A stretch of DNA of 64,000 nt, from NCBI RefSeq assembly GCF_050436995.1, contig NC_134753.1:5208001-5272000 (forward strand), given 5' to 3'. Under the pieces are notes generated by a model. That model did not search any database. It saw only the letters and a list, made by a program, of their open reading frames with translations, and was not told where the DNA came from. How positions within the stretch are numbered: position 1 is the stretch's first letter; each line of letters opens with the position of its first letter. Made by a program: the position numbers and the translations under genes. The stretch comes from Anticarsia gemmatalis (Eukaryota > Arthropoda > Insecta > Lepidoptera > Erebidae). This document shows, piece by piece, positions 36,801 through 49,600 of this stretch.

Positions 36801-39800
36801 ATTGACACGACCCACCATGATGGCACTTGGTAACAAACACGATTTTAATCAATACATCAAACAAAACTTAGCCACTACCAATAATAATTAAAACCGAATG
36901 ATTATATGGAATATTTGCAGAGGACCAAAGGGGATGTTTGGCCGCGGGCGAGACGGCTATTGCATAAGTAAGACATAGTTCTAGGGCTGACTCCTGTTGA
37001 CTTACAAGTTCGTGAATTCAGTCTCAGACCGGCAATCTTAGCTGTGGTGTTTATTTTGTACGAACTAAACTAAATAGCTGTATGTTTTGCGTATGATTAA
37101 TGTAAGACTTAACCGTAACCTTTGTCTTAATACCCGCTATAGGTACATTTTTTCTTCATCCCGAAGAAATTAAATTTTAATAAAGATATACTTACCTACG
37201 AATATACTTATACATTTTCACAAACAATAACATTTATAAAATATCATCGCAGCATCATAAATACTGCAACGCTACAATACTTCTGCAAATAAACTGTTGA
37301 GCTGTCCACCCACAACAGAACGTGTCAATCCGCGGACTACCAACCCTGGTTCATAATCCTTCGCCCTCATGTAATCCTGGTCCACAAGATGATGATTGCG
37401 TCCCATTTTAGTTTACAAAAGGTAATCCTTTAAGAGAAACTATTGGGGAATTTTGATAGCAGTTAGTGTTTACGATGTAAATTCTACTGTAATATCATAA
37501 ACCTGTTTGATTGGTAGGAAACTTTCAAAGGGACGTGGAATTCTGAAGATTATTACGCAGTGGTGACTATAAGCATAATAACGAAGGAAACTATTCTAAA
37601 GTCCTTATCTACCGTAGATATGTAAAATATGTTGAGGCTCCCTAATTGGAAATAAGATGTTTGAAATTGCTTTGCTCGTTAGATAGTATCGTTACCGAAT
37701 ATTTGAATGAAAATTACTGTCCAAATATTTGTTTGCTATCTTGATCTAAGAACTGAAGCGTGGTTTAGGTTCTTTCGTTAAAGTATTATTGGCATAAAAA
37801 TAAGAGTTGAAACCGTTAAGAGTATACTAACACTGTATCATAGCGCCGCAATAAATACGATCGTTACATTGAAATTTCATATAAGGGACATAAACACATT
37901 GCAACAACATTGTCACTAAACGACGGGCTTTACGACCGCATAAACATAAAAAACTCATCGGCAAAAATATGAAAATACACCTAACATGTGTGGAAAAATA
38001 AAGTTTTCCCATCTAGTCCGCACACTGTATTTCCCTATAGAAGTCATAAACATTTTGGTTAGCAAACTCTCTCGTCTAACCCCCGACTAAAGTTCAATTT
38101 TATATCAGTCTTTAGCACCGACGCGAGAGAAAAATGTTGAGCTTCCCTGTCCATTAACCGGTTTAAATTAGGGTTTAAATTTTAAGACGAATTTATTTTT
38201 CACGAAAATCCGGCTTTAGTAAAAAAATGGAGTCGCGATAAAGTAAAAGATTATTATGATGGCAAAGATTTCGAAAATGTAAAGTATAATTATTAATATC
38301 TCGTTAAGAGTATTTCCCCTGAGCGCATTTTATTATAATACCAGTTTTTACTGATAAACAGCAGTAGCTAAAAATAACTACAATGTAACATTTTTCTTTT
38401 ATGTTTTCTATAAACTGCAAAAAAGAAAACAACGTCTTACAAATCGCTTTCAATGTACAAGAAAAGCAGTACCGATAAAGCGTTCCTTTTATTTCACAGA
38501 CCGACGACTCTAGAACAAATTGTTGTCGTGTGAAAAATGTTCGCGGTCGTTGGCTAATCTTTATTCTAGCACGGTCAATCCGGCACGGCATCGCCAATTT
38601 ATCAACACCCGCCTCGTTTGTTAGGATATTCGTAAATATTTCAAACGTTATTGCCGCTATCAACATAATGTTATGGGGTGAAATTTTACAAAACGGAAAT
38701 AAAAGATATAAAGCAACGACGTGGTTCCGAATATCTTTCTATATTAATGTTTCGTATCTGTATTTCAGTTTCGTTTGTTTTGAATCGAAGCCGGTCGGAA
38801 TGTAGAAATAGGCTTGTAAATTGTTAAGTATGCTATCAATTGTTTTTATATCTGCAATAAGTCTTTGAGTGTTTAGATAGTAGGGGGCGCGGATGGCTGG
38901 TACGATATGTGCATGTGCCATTGTTTTAATAATAGGATTTTTGATACAAAAACTTTTAGTGGTGCTGGCTAGTATTGTTGTACCGAAAACCGAAATCTTA
39001 TATCATTGGTGATCATGGTGTAATTGGATATGCTGATTCATTTGATTCAGATTGCTTTTAGCATTTTTATATCGAAGTTTGTAACGGGATTGCATTAAAA
39101 TAACTCAAAATATACTCCTTTATTTTTGTAAACCGGAAAATAGTAAACACCGCTAGCCATTTAAACGTAACACCAAAAATAACAGAGCGGGATAGTTTTA
39201 AAAGTGCTCCGGCGTGTTGAAAAATGCCAATGCCATGGGAAAAACGAGTAAAAATACAAAAAATGTACGTGAATCTAAAACAAATTGCTGCAAGTGTAAA
39301 TGGAGCGCGGTGCATTATTGCGTCGGCGGCGGGACGAGTGACTCCAAATTGTTCCGATACTACACCTGCGCGATAGTGATGTAAGTACTAGGAAATAACA
39401 ACTGAAATGTAAGCGTCTTGTCTTAGAAGTAGCGTTTTCTTAGAAGTATGTCTAAAGCATAGATTTCCTAGTATTTAATTTATTCTTCAATTAATTAGAT
39501 ACATATCTGTCTTTGATGGCAGAGGCTTTACATATATTATATTGTCACAATTAAAATTAATTAGACAACATTAAACTTGTTTTTACATTCAAATTATATT
39601 TTTTAGCACAAAACAATAAGTGCACTGTGCAGGTTTCGATATGGAAGTTTAGTTCAATATAAATATTTTTATAAATGTAGTAGAACTAGCTAACAGGTCA
39701 TAGCTATAGGTAATTTGGTCCATTCTATGTACATTCAAGTAAAACTAATTTCAAAACATCTAGACTAAAAATAATTTATTTATTATAACATAAAAATACT

Positions 39801-41176
39801 TAACTGATTTAAAAAGTATCCGATACTTCCAAAAGTAGCATCACTACTTGTCCCCTCTATCCGGTGCATGTCTACGACATCGGCGACTATCCACTACAGC
39901 TTTATAAATAAATGATCGTTCAGTCCCTTGCATTGTCTATTTCCATTCTAAATTGCATCGGACAGATTTACCAAGTACGGAAATCTTTGCATGAGTTTTT
40001 ATGTAAAGAGCTTTTCGTTTAGTACTTTCATTTCAATTGTATTTAGTACCGGCTTAAATGATATGGCGGAATATGTACAACTTTGTGAAACAGGAGTATT
40101 TTCATGACCTCTTATTTTCATGCGATCAAAAAAATAATAATGTCAAAAAAATATTACAAATAACATAAGTTTATACACCGAAACCGAAAGATAATTTGGA
40201 GAGTTTATGCTTATTTCTCAAATATAACATATTAACCCCGTGAAATAAAAATAATTTGCATTCCCTGCATTATTGCGCTCAACATAATTCAGACAGCCAT
40301 TTACCGTAAAACAAAAGCGAACATTTAAAAATAAACCCGGAACCGTTTGAAACATAATGTAATGAAAATAACCGTAAATACAGAACCGCAAGCCCTTACC
40401 CCCGGGCAAGAATTCGCGCGGGTTTGGGCGGACTGCGAGACCAAATTAGACATTATTGAGTCAGTTATTTAATACTGAACGTCCACGTGCGTTTTTGGGT
40501 TATTATTATTGGGGCTTATGTAAGCCTCCGTAATCCAATGAACTCTCATTACACTGCGTTTTGAGCATAACTTTATTTGCTCTGGCGGCTTTGTGCGAAG
40601 CCTCCTCGTGCCCCTAACGGCACGGCCACTGATAGAACTCCGAGTCTACGTAACTTAATTATTAAAAATTGCTTTTATTTACAGGGAAACGGTTTATTGG
40701 AGTACATTTTTCAAAGCGCTGCTAATTTTGTGGAAAATCTTGTTGCGTTTCGTTTTATTGCTTCGTTTTATGTTAATGAAGAGTGTTATCTATCTGCGTT
40801 CTTGTTTAAATAAAGTTATTCTGATTTATATCGTATACAATATACGTACGCCTTTTATAGTAAGATAACCACCCTACGAATTTAAGTATCCTTCTTCCTT
40901 GAATTCGAGAATTTCCTTAAAAAACGAATACTTAACAACTGACATCTTTAGTGAAGATGAGGTTAGTTGAGCCGTAATTAATCTAGATATTAACTTCGGC
41001 GCCGTTACAACACATTGCATGGTGCTAGACTTTTCAAAACACATTATATTTCTGTAATATTTCCTCTTGTAGTTTACAATACATTCGTATCAAGTTATCA
41101 CTTGGAGAATACGCTTAAAGCAATTATAAAGTAAAATCAATTTGATATTTAGGTACCTATAGGATTCGCTCGGACT
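33817..41176. other. Noncoding stretch, no recognised gene
   Basis: The longest open frames are 35323-35718 (+, 131 codons, hydrophobic) and 38304-38666 (-, 120 codons). Neither has a recognised domain, and frames of this size are expected by chance in 64 kb. A possible hAT-like MITE lies at 39374-39846. GC-richer patches at about 33850-34030 and 38510-38660 might be conserved regulatory DNA, which I cannot test here. Confidence 0.4.
39374..39846. mobile_element. Possible hAT-type non-autonomous element
   Basis: The left end TAGTGATGTAAGTAC and the right end, reverse-complemented TAGTGATGCTACTTT, form a short inverted repeat that fits the YARNG start of hAT elements. The interior has no transposase. 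The expected 8-bp target duplication is not visible (CTGCGCGA against CTTGTCCC), so the ends may be decayed or the match chance. Confidence 0.25.
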
Positions 41177-41204
41177 TATATAAGGTAAACTACACATTGA
41201 AACA
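41177..41204 (+). promoter_or_regulatory. TATA-type promoter candidate of the Methuselah-like gene
   Basis: TATATAA lies at 41177-41183. An ACAGAT initiator-like sequence, with its C at 41203 and A at 41204, lies about 27 bases further on. This would give a 5' leader of about 66 bases before the ATG at 41270. A better insect initiator word (TCAGT, 41246-41250) is too far from the TATA box to pair with it. Confidence 0.35.
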
Positions 41205-41269
41205 GATATTAATATAAGGAAATACTTAAAGGAATACACAACTTGTTCAGTATTCGCGACACCGCCACG

Positions 41270-44200
41270 ATGGAGCTACGCGTTATATTCGTTATTGTAG
41301 TGACATTAATCAAATTTAATTACGCTTACAATGATCAAATTCTAGTAGAGAGATTTGGTTTAAAACCACACAACTTTGATTTATCAAGTGTGGATATAAG
41401 TAAACGTTGTCCTAAAGACCAAATATGTATTTTCAAATGCTGTGTCGAAGGCGAAACAATGGGTAGGTTCAAATTGTGTGAACCTTCCAAAATAGGTTTT
41501 TCTAATGTGACAATTTACAATCAAGAATTGGCTCCCACCAATTTATCGTTGGAGAAAGCGTTTAAATTGGTTCCTGGACTTATGAAAGACCCAATTTTTG
41601 CGGAGAATTCGCTTTGGTGGTACAAAGCTCATTTGACGCAGGTGAGTGATATATTGGCTAGTTACGTAAGGTTTTAAGTCTTAAGTATCTTGTATCAGCT
41701 CTCTCTAGTAGCGACTCATATGCGTTTGGATTGTTAATAGAAATTCATTTCTCGTATAGATTAGACCAAAACTCAGCAATATTTTTGCAAACAATAAACT
41801 TATGCTACGTTGTTTTCCAATGCTGTAGAATATGAAAATTAGGTTCAATTAGTTCTGCAATATTTGTGCAAAAATAATTTCTGAACCTGTTATATAGTAA
41901 ATATTTCTGACTACTACTAATTAGAAAACTCATAACATAACTCTTAAAGACCACTGAAAACCATAACTTGTCCAAGTAAAAAAAGAGTCATTCTCACAAT
42001 TATTCTTGTGCAATACAAATCATCGCGTAATATTTTCTTTTCATGACGTAAGTTTACCAAGACCACTAAAGTACACGTCATAAAAAATAAACCCAATATC
42101 ATACCTACATTGAACGTCAAACAATCTATCTCAGATTCTATGTCTATCCTCAGACAAGTTCTAAAATATTGATTTTGTTCGTATATTTCCTGTTAGATAA
42201 TAAAAATAGCACACAGATCTATGACATAATATTGTTTAATATAGAAAAGATGTAATATTAGTATTTACCTCGTATTATTAAGATCGTTACTATTATGGTA
42301 CCAATTACTAACTTTGTAGATGTACACTTTGTTAAATTAAAAATAATAATGTCCTTACAATTAGATTTACAGATTGAATTATGTGTACACAAAATTACGC
42401 CTTTCTTTATAGGTAGACTAAAGATTGCAACGATCTCTACGAATTATTATATTATTACTAAACAAAACTACTAAACAGAATAAAAACCTCCAGTGCAGTT
42501 TAAAGATTTTTTTTTTTTTTTTTTTTTTAGTAACCCATATGTGTCCCACTGCAGGGCAAGGGTCTCCTCCCAAACGAGGGGGAGGGGTTAGGCCTTGAGT
42601 CCACCACGCTGGCCAAGTGCGGGTTGGGGACTTTGCATGCCCTCAATAAATGTATTAAACAAATTTTAGGCATGCAAGGTTTCCTCACGATGTTTTCCTT
42701 CACCGTTAGAGCAAGTGATAATTATTTCTAATACACACATAACTTCGAAAAGTCATTGGTGTGTTGCCTCGGGTTCGTACCTGCGACCACTTGCGTGGGA
42801 GGTGCCAACTTAAACCACTCGGCTATCACTGCTTTTAAAGATTATGTTTTCATCAAAACTTCTACGTAATTTTAATCAAGAGATATGATATTTTCGTGAA
42901 GAATTTTCGGTTTTTATATTATTTTATTTAATTTTTATGCGTTTTCTTTCAGGATGGTAGACTTTTACTTAGATTTCCTAACGTGTACGATAGATGGAAA
43001 GAAATAGACAATAGACACTTTTGCGTAGAAATGAAGACTGATGATAATAACACTAGACCTGTTTTTATGGTGGAATATGGAATTCATAATCCTAGAAGAC
43101 CTAGTTCCTACAGGAAATGGGGTAAAATATCAATAATTTTCTTTAATATGGATGTGCTTTCAATATTTTTGGAAATCTGTAAATGAAAATGAGATATATT
43201 ATAACCATCCTGGATGGTATACCGTTTCTCTGTAATAATACATTATGCTAGAAAATTTGCTACATCTTAATAATATTATAAGATGCATACGTTATTAAAC
43301 TATAAATATTATAACATTTATAGAATCAGATATTAATATGCTATCCATGGATAGATTTACCTATCTTCACTTAAATTTTGATCGTTGTTTCATTAATATT
43401 TTGTCAACTAAAGATATACAAATCTACCCTTGAGTAGCATAGCGATATGGGCAGTCAGGATACAAAATTAATAACCTTTTGTTTCTTTACAGCCCTGATC
43501 TTATCCACTATATTTCTGATCCTGACTCTGTCTGTGTACATACTACTGCCTCAATTACGAGATTTGAATGGCATTGTATTAATGTCACTAATTGGTTGTC
43601 TGATTGTGACTTTTATAACACATTCTTGTTTGGAGAGCAACGGCACTATGAAGTTATGGATATCCTCAATTATGATAATGAGTAAGTAAATTACTAATAC
43701 TACTAATCTTTGGGCTTAGTTTCATAGCCTTTCGATGAGTTTCAGATAGGTTATCAAAAAGAATTTCGGCAGTATTATTTAATTACTTTGTCATCTAGCA
43801 CACAATTATTTGACAGTTATCCTCAAGTTGGGAAATTGGCCCTTAATCAATAAAAAGTGAAATTAAATAATTTTTATATGTTATGTTTTTGTCATGTTTT
43901 AGCGTTCACCTATTACTTCTTCAAAATATCCAGTGTCTGTTGGCTGAATATTATTTTCTACCGTCTTCTATTAGCAAGGTAAAGATATATGAGTACTGTA
44001 TTTATTTACGAAACATTCAAAGATCTGCTTTTTGCGCAATTATCTACTGGCTCAAACATGCACAGTACCAATGTGTTTTCGATATTTCAACTGCATTAAT
44101 CTACTGACAAAACTATTTTTTTTCTTTCAGACACCGTTCCAAAGATACACAAGAACCCGCCATAAAACAAATGACAAAATACTGCGCATACGCTTTCGGC

Positions 44201-45358
44201 GTACCGCTGTTTCTGACTATAACTGTCGCTACCATTGAATTAAGTGATATGACGGATATGCCTACGTTTATTACCCCCCAAATACAAAATAAGGGGAACA
44301 TCAGCTTTAGTGGTAAGTCTTAAGCCTATCTTAAATTAAGAAACAAAAGCGATAAAGCTAGGAAAAACTGTCTTGCCGATTGCCGATATTTTTATCATTT
44401 TATATTTTTTCATGTAATAATGTAGTTCAATTTTGTTTCTTTCGCAGAAATTGAATCTTTATACTACCTGTATATTCCATTGATGATATTATTAGCTTTC
44501 AATTGGATTATTTGTATAATTAAAGTAGCTGAATTTTGCAAAACATCCCAACAATTCGCAGTGGTAAATGAAGAACAAGGTGCGGAATCTTTGAACAGGT
44601 AAAATTTAGTTTTTTGTATCATATTGCAGTTTATTGTAATCTCTGGACTGTAATTGTTTAACAAATAACTGTACCTATTGTATTACCACTTGTAAATGGG
44701 ATTCCGTCATAAATATCCTATATTTTTTAACAACTCACAAACACTCACTTAATTCCAAACCAAGTAGAGCCTGTAGGTATTATTGTAACCAGAAAACTAA
44801 TATTTATTATATATTTGTCATACATACCTGAAATTCCTACCACACTTTTGAGAACAATAAATAAAATTTATTATTTACTAGCCGTCCCGCGCAGCTCCGC
44901 TCACGCTTTCTTGTTTTTATTTAATACCGTGCATTTAAAAGTTTTTTCACCTTTTACACCTCTGGACTTCCACAAATAATTCAAGACCAAAATTAGCCAA
45001 ATCGGTCCAGCTGTTCACGAGTTTTAGCGAGACTAACGGACAGCAATTCATTTTTATATATAGACAACATATAAAAAATAAAATGTTTTATTATTTTCTT
45101 CTCTCTTTCAGACCCATGCAGTTCGTGAAACTACTAGTCTTGTTTACTTGTAATGCTTATCTAGAAGCGTTTACAGTCATGTATCCTAAAGGCTCTGGCG
45201 ACATCTCTTCAACGTACCTTTTATGTATGGGACCGATTATAATGATCATATTCCTTTGTAATCAAACCGTGAAGGAATTACTTGTAGAACGGACGAAAGC
45301 ACTCAGAACTGAAGTGTCGAATTCACATGCACTTGTTTCTGTGCTTTCGAAAAAATAA
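41270..45358 (+). CDS. mthl: Methuselah-like class B GPCR, seven exons
   Basis: Exons are 41270-41641, 42953-43121, 43493-43681, 43903-43978, 44131-44312, 44448-44598 and 45112-45358. All introns are GT-AG, phases run 0,1,1,2,1,2, and the spliced frame is 461 codons ending in TAA. Exon 1 encodes a signal peptide (about 1-20) and, with exon 2, the Methuselah ectodomain: RCPKDQICIFKCC near 46-58, C70, DGRLLLRF at 125 and C148. Exons 3-7 give seven membrane segments at about 182-202, 207-229, 237-263, 287-307, 335-356, 384-402 and 412-432. The WLNIIFYRL in segment 3 and AYAFGVPL in segment 4 are typical of the family. Methuselah receptors sit in the plasma membrane and are linked in Drosophila to lifespan and stress resistance; ligands are mostly unknown. 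The conserved cysteine before segment 3 and its partner in extracellular loop 2 appear to be missing. Intron 1 holds a SINE and intron 6 a short Helitron. I am sure of the family, not of the particular paralogue. Confidence 0.9.
42509..42833 (-). mobile_element. Complete tRNA-derived SINE with target duplication, copy 2 (intron 1)
   Basis: On the minus strand the element starts with a tRNA-like head: A box in GATAGCCGAGTGG and B box in CGCAGGTACGAACCCGAGG. It runs through a body shared with the other copies and ends in a long A-run (the T-run from about 42509). A 10-bp target duplication TTTAAAGATT flanks it at 42499-42508 and 42834-42843, proving insertion by retrotransposition. It lies antisense to the GPCR gene. 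Confidence 0.92.
44878..45064 (-). mobile_element. Short non-autonomous Helitron (intron 6 of the GPCR gene)
   Basis: On the minus strand it starts TCTATATATAAAAATGAATT and ends GGACGGCTAG followed by T, the Helitron 3' rule (CTRR|T). The 187-bp body has no coding capacity. The 5' neighbour is G rather than the expected A, probably a later change. Its 5' end resembles that of the larger Helitron at 51289-54516 (ATAAAAATGAAT shared), so that family may have supplied the enzymes. Confidence 0.75.
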
Positions 45359-45389
45359 TTTATTAAGGCTGAGCTAATTCAGTTTTTAT

Positions 45390-45457
45390 ACAACGTGCCG
45401 CTGCAATGGCTTATTTCCTTCAACGTATGGGTAGGGTATATTGGCGGCACGTTGTAT
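45390..45457. repeat. Inverted repeat just after the GPCR stop
   Basis: ATACAACGTGCCGC at 45390-45403 is the exact reverse complement of GCGGCACGTTGTAT at 45444-45457, with 40 bases between. Partial pairing continues inward (CAAT with ATTG). It begins 32 bases after the stop codon, so it may lie in the 3' untranslated region. It could be a hairpin or an old MITE end. Confidence 0.7.
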
Positions 45458-45562
45458 ATTGTGTCAAAATTTATGACTGATTTTGAAATACTCTTTGTAG
45501 AAAATGTAATTGCATATCTGTCATTAAGTAAAGTCATAATTAAAAACAACCTCCTAGGCGAT

Positions 45563-45690
45563 TTACCCCCGGTTTCTGAGTACATTTAGCAGTAGTTTAT
45601 CTATTCAATAGCGTTTTTTTTTTTCGTATGAGTTTTGACGCTACTGAATAGATAAACTACCGTTAAATGTACGTCAGAAACCGGGAGTAA
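45563..45690. mobile_element. Foldback MITE
   Basis: Two arms of about 52 bp, left beginning TTACCCCCGGTTTCTGAG and right ending CAGAAACCGGGAGTAA, pair with a few mismatches around a T-rich centre. Shared inner words are GTAGTTTATCTATTCAATAG and its complement. There is no coding capacity. No target duplication can be fixed because the ends are slightly diverged. Confidence 0.8.
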
Positions 45691-46395
45691 GTCGTGCAAG
45701 GTATTATTGTATAATACTACTATTAACATAGTGATATTAATATGATAAGGAATTCTAATTTTACCAAAGATATACGATACAAGAAACAGTATTTATAAAC
45801 CACCTTAAAAAAAATATATAAGTTTGTATTAAAAATTGTTCTCATGAATGTGATCAATATTCCATATATAAGATTTCAGTACAAAGTAAATGTAAGTTTC
45901 ATTGGATCTCAAAATTCTAAATCGCAGTAAAAGTACAAAATAGTTTAGCATTTATTAATAGTTAAGGAAGTATTTTCGAATAAATGTATGGCTGTGTTTT
46001 GCTATTTGCTTAGAAATAAAGACTTCTTTATAATAATAATTAGTACAATTCTTAATGTCTTCATTGAACATTACTTCAATTTTCCTAAGGAAATGGAATA
46101 CCCATTGTGTTTTAAGGAAAACTTCTAGAAATAGGAAGGAAATATTGGTTCCATATTCCCTTGCTATTAACAATCCCAATTACGTCAGATACTCATTTGC
46201 AAATGACTGATGCAATTAATTTATTATATTTTCCCTCTATTAATGAACATGTTTGTATATATTTTTATTCTGTTAACAAATTAAAGAAGTGGCCATGATT
46301 GATCTAATCTGATGAGGCTGTCGAACGGTTTCGGCTATGGAAACCACTTCAACTCCAAATCTAGCTGATTAGGAGCGCCCTGAGATAGCTTAAAG
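45691..46395. other. Noncoding stretch, no gene seen
   Basis: AT-rich sequence downstream of the GPCR gene. It may include part of its 3' untranslated region; AATAAA-like words are present but none can be assigned to the gene. Confidence 0.4.
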
Positions 46396-46635
46396 AGGCA
46401 ATTTCGAAATTGATATGCTTTCCCTAAATATAGCGTCTCGAGTGCGTCGTCGTTGTTCCACCGGTGCGTCGAGAGGTTGTGAGTTCGATTCGCACACGGT
46501 ACAATTATTTGTGCGATCCACAAATAATTGTTTCAGATTTGGTTGTACTTTGTGTCCGTTCTTTGTAAATTTTTAAAAGGCTCCGTGACTCAAGGCAACT
46601 TCTTAGTGCGAAAGTTGTCTTTAAAAAAAGAAAGA
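46396..46635 (+). mobile_element. tRNA-derived SINE, second family
   Basis: A B-box-like GTTCGATTC (46483-46491) follows GGTGCGTCGAGAGGTTGTGA, the arrangement seen in a common lepidopteran SINE. It is followed by a perfect 12-bp inverted repeat, ACAATTATTTGT and ACAAATAATTGT at 46501-46531, which is characteristic of that family's body. The A-box region is decayed. The 3' end is an A-rich tract near 46620-46635. Borders are approximate and no target duplication was found. Confidence 0.65.
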
Positions 46636-49600
46636 ACTTACAAAACGTTTCAGTCAAAATTTATTTTTATGTCTTTTTTGTATAGGTACCTATAAAAAGG
46701 CTTAAATTAAAACAAATTTCTGTGTATCGCTATCTATCTTTCTATGTGTATAATATAATATAATATGATAATAAAATATCAAAAATGAACAATAAAATAA
46801 TAAAAAACAGAGTTCATAATACTAATCCATAATCCCCGTATAAAACACCTCAATTCAAAACGTCATATCATCATTGGCACCCCAATTCATTAACAATGGA
46901 TTTGACGGCGGCTGGCGTGAAGACCCTTCATCTCAGATTATATCAGACTCACGGCTAAATCCCTGACGTAACAATACCGGGACCACTTGCCCGCCGTTGT
47001 CCGTTTTGCAATTTGTTGGACACATACAGACAAAATTGTTGGATGACGACCCTGTTATACAATGTGTTGGATATTAAAACTATTTATTTGCTCTCAATAT
47101 GGGTGGTAGCTAGTTTTCATTTCTTTGAAAATTGTGAAACATTATAACACAAAATGAATCTTAAACGCTCATTGTGTTCGTTACTTTTAAGGTCTACCTA
47201 TTGAAGGCCTATGCCGCCGTTGATACTAATAATAAGTCATATTATATGTTTAAGAAATCAGAGCCCAACCCGTGGGGAAGATTAAATTTAATTCTTAAAA
47301 AAATCTGGCTGGCTATAAATTATACGAGTTCGATAAACGGTGCAACGAAACCTAGGTGTCAGTGTTTTAAACTCTCCGTGTGTATCAGCGGTCAGTTACA
47401 ATAAAGTCTCGTCAATATCAACCCTTAATTAGGCCGGACCACCCTCGACAACATACCCAATTAAAATACACATTTTGAGTAGTTACACTAATTGGCGGAT
47501 CGCTCTTTTCAAAGAGTCATAGTCTGTCGAATTATAACATAAAGTTGATATAAGGGTGTGTATGTGTAGAGAAATAATAAGTTCCTGGATTCAATGTGTG
47601 TGTATGTTGCTTAACAAGTGGAAAATATTTTTGCCTAGTAAGTGTACTCCCTATTCGAAGTCATTGCAAACTTTATCATGTAAACTTTTTTTAAGAATTA
47701 TGAAATCGCAAGTGACAATAGTAAACACTCTAGTGATGTCCAACCAAAACATGAATAAAGCATCCACTTCGATCATAGTTCTATCAAGTTTTCACTACTC
47801 TTTACCTTTGATCATATATTCACAGCCTTTGTTAGTCACCAAGTGAATCAAGATACCGAGCTTATCTTTCCTAATTCATGCGACGTCACGGCGTCTATTC
47901 AACCCGATACGATTTCCCTGCGGACCTCAACAAGATGAAGACATCTAATTACAAATTCGATGCGTCCAATAAATATTCCAATCGCATAAAATTTACTCCA
48001 ACTAATAACTCCAACATAACAACATCTAGAGAGTACACAGCGAAATTGATGTCTTATCTGATCACAGCGAAAACAATTGTGTATCAAACAAAGCAGAAAG
48101 AAAATCAAACAAGAAAATACTATGCAGACGACATCAAAGACACGGACTCAATTACAATTTCGAATTGATAGTTCCAGAAAACCCTTATTAGGTAGACCAC
48201 GAAATAAGGCAATTTCGTGGACAAAAGGCTGCCCCTCATTGTAAGATGGACGCTGTCGGCGATTCAAAAGTTTCCAACTGACGAGGCCACCCTAGCTGTC
48301 CGAATTTATTGGATTTCATCCAGCGAAGGATGACCACACGTTTATTGTTCTCTCGGAACATTGATTAGGGTGGAACAATGTAGCAGGTATGGCGGACGTA
48401 CCTATGATTTAATGACGTTGGGGATCGTCGCCGCGTGGACGGAGTGCGTATTTCACCTAATTGAAACATTGACGGACGGAATACAAAGGGAGATCTTGTT
48501 ACGCAATTATAAAATATAATATTTTTGATGCAGATAATAGTGTAAACAAAATATCCCACCATAGTTTTATTAATTACAGTAGTGTCAAGTTGGCTCACAC
48601 TCTTGTTATACAATAAACGTGGTTACAGGTTTAAAGTATTGATTGAGTTAAATAAAATACTATATTTCATTTAATTCAATCAAGACTCTAAATCCTATCA
48701 ACCGATAACCTGACACCAAAACAATATTTAATAATAAAAAATACTACACCTAAACCAGGACACACTCACAACTTAATACACAAAATAAGAACAATTTTCT
48801 ATAAAATGTTACCATCAAATTGATATAACAACTATAGCTGAAAATTCCATGTCGGTGCAGAAGCCGGGGCGTCGCCGTTGCCTCGACAACTAGACAATTT
48901 GTCCGGGAGAGCTTTCCAATAATAATTCCACCATAAATTGTGCCCGTGACCGCGGTCTGGGGGATAGTGGTCCACCAATTAATTATTATATTGCCTTTTT
49001 GACTGCAAGCTCCAAATAGTTTCTTTATTGAGTTGCCACTGTTATTTAGAAGGTATTTTGTTGTGATTTGATATTTGGGTTGGTTTATGGTTCGGAAAGA
49101 TGGATTGTTTTAGGAATTTATGTTTGATATCGACATTATTTCGTATCGTGGGTTTGGTTTTGAAGAACGAAAAAAACATTAATACGCCCTAGAGTATAAG
49201 GAAAATAAATATGTCCTGCTAGATATCCAGGTACGGCGGCTATTTTTTTTTTAAATCGGGCGATCGTGCAGGACTTTTTTAAAGAGTTCCATTGTGTGCA
49301 CAATAAAATACGTGCTCACTCTGTTTTGTTTATATTCATTATTTTATAGAGTAAAAATGCTCCGACTCTTGCATCTGAACAGTGAATTGTTTAAAAATAT
49401 TGTCACAAGTTATTAAATGTTAAGCAGTAAAATTTTATTTATCAATATAATTAATCAATGAAATGAAATGTTTTTCTTTCATTTTATTTTATTTCAATAA
49501 ATCAATGAACGAAGATTATTTAGTTACTGCAAGTTCATTTCATATCGTTGCGCTCTAAACTACAACCGATCACACCGTTGTTACCCAACAATATTGTTCT

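Noticed and set aside
38304..38805. Overlapping 120-codon minus and 91-codon plus frames
   Set aside because: Both lack any domain. Opposing open frames in the same stretch usually mean few stop-forming words rather than a gene.
46470..46500. tRNA-like B box as a possible tRNA gene
   Set aside because: No cloverleaf can be formed. The flanking sequence matches a SINE body.
47878..48168. 96-codon hydrophilic frame starting with ATG
   Set aside because: Low-complexity N/K/T/S composition, no signal peptide, no recognised family and no promoter or intron evidence.
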